A stretch of 64,000 bases of DNA from Nocardioides sambongensis. GTDB taxonomy: Bacteria; Actinomycetota; Actinomycetes; Propionibacteriales; Nocardioidaceae. The position numbers were made by a program, and so were the translations under genes. Under the pieces are notes generated by a model. That model searched no databases. It was not told the origin of the DNA and saw only the letters and a program-made list of their open reading frames with translations. Location: assembly GCF_006494815.1 (NCBI RefSeq), contig NZ_CP041091.1, positions 2,804,501 through 2,868,500 on the forward strand, read 5' to 3'. Positions 63,485 through 64,000 of the stretch are shown in pieces (position 1 is the stretch's first letter; every line of letters starts with the position of its first letter).

Positions 63485-64000
63485 CACGCACCGTCCTGGA
63501 AGAGGTTGGCCCGGAGCGGGTGGGAGGCGGTGGCGGCGGCATAGGCATCGAGCGCCTGCCGCGCGTCGTCGCTGAGCGACCCGGGCACCTGCACCGCGAC
63601 CGTGGCGAGCAGGTCGCCGCGGGAGCCACCCTTGCCGGCGGCGCCCTTGCCGCGGACCCGGAAGGTGCGGCCGTCGGGGGTGCCGGCGGGGATCTTGAGG
63701 GTGACCGGAGCACCGCCGAGCGTGGGCACCTTGATCTCGGCGCCGAGGGCGAGCTCGGGGAAGGAGACCGGCACCTCGACGGTGAGGTTGTCGCCCTTGC
63801 GACCGAAGACCCGGTGGTCGCGGACCTTGACGGTGACGTAGAGGTCCCCGGCGGGCCCGCCGTTCTCCCCCGCGCCGCCCTTGCCGCGCAGCCGGATCCG
63901 CTGGCCGTCGCTGACCCCGGCCGGGATCTTCGCCTGGATCGTGCGTGCGGTGCGCGACGTACCGGAGCCGTGGCAGGTGGGGCACGGGTCGTCGTAGACG
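63484..64000 (-). CDS. dnaJ: Chaperone DnaJ, N-terminal part missing
   Basis: Co-chaperone of DnaK. Only the last 170 or so residues are in the window: the end of a zinc motif ([11 protein letters not shown]), then both C-terminal beta domains ([51 protein letters not shown]). The J domain and the rest of the zinc part lie beyond the right edge. Overlaps hspR by one base. Confidence 0.95.
   Translation of the reverse strand, partial: VYDDPCPTCHGSGTSRTARTIQAKIPAGVSDGQRIRLRGKGGAGENGGPAGDLYVTVKVRDHRVFGRKGDNLTVEVPVSFPELALGAEIKVPTLGGAPVTLKIPAGTPDGRTFRVRGKGAAGKGGSRGDLLATVAVQVPGSLSDDARQALDAYAAATASHPLRANLFQDGA

Overview
The window is high-GC DNA (roughly 70% G+C) with dense GTG/ATG starts, TAGGnT-type -10 hexamers placed right at start codons, a class I lysyl-tRNA synthetase, an HspR/HAIR heat-shock circuit, SigE-family sigma factor and DUF3151. 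Together these point to an actinobacterium, most likely a Nocardioides-like member of the Nocardioidaceae. This assignment is inferred from gene content and composition only. I see no tRNA, rRNA, CRISPR, transposase, integrase or phage structural gene, so this looks like ordinary chromosome.

Layout. 1-14 kb: an acyl-CoA ligase (cut by the window edge) and purine biosynthesis genes (purC, purB, purD, purA) interleaved with small genes (HIT-like, ABM monooxygenase, SRPBCC, GNAT), a secreted repeat protein and a membrane Ser/Thr kinase with an FG-GAP sensor domain. 13.8-21 kb: an NTF2/ketosteroid-isomerase-like gene behind a KstR-like box, a fused acyl-CoA carboxyltransferase, a lipid kinase, a NarL-type two-component pair and an MMPL transporter. 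21-31.9 kb: a secreted Gly-rich protein, lysS, an AbrB-like membrane protein, DUF3151, a drug-type MFS pump, fbaA-ilvA, and a membrane protein/SigE-type sigma pair. 32-41.9 kb: a CPA1 antiporter, then protocatechuate and 4-hydroxybenzoate catabolism (pcaHGBL, a PcaK-like transporter, pobA and two paralogous IclR regulators). 42-50 kb: small membrane/secreted proteins, an FUSC protein, a TrmH-family methyltransferase, convergent DedA and DUF368 proteins, pyrE and an aminotransferase. 49.8-59 kb: clpB under a HAIR operator, an SMP-30 lactonase and the choline-to-betaine cluster betB-betA-betT. 59-64 kb: Abi-alpha and DUF445 genes, a large soluble protein of unknown function, and the 3' end of a dnaJ-hspR operon. 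HspR encoded at the right edge is the likely regulator of clpB.

Two genome-wide features matter to any reader. First, eleven genes, including the core genes lysS and clpB, carry an apparent one-base deletion at or next to a short G/C run. Adding one base restores a full-length family member in every case, so these are most likely sequencing errors and I annotate the genes as intact with a marked frameshift. Second, several intergenic regions, four of them between convergent genes, hold short tandem arrays, mostly with a 22-23 bp period. They share core words (GTCGAG plus a small hairpin; or GACCTCTCGG) and begin at or just after stop codons. I cannot match these to a named element, and they are the best candidate here for something undescribed.
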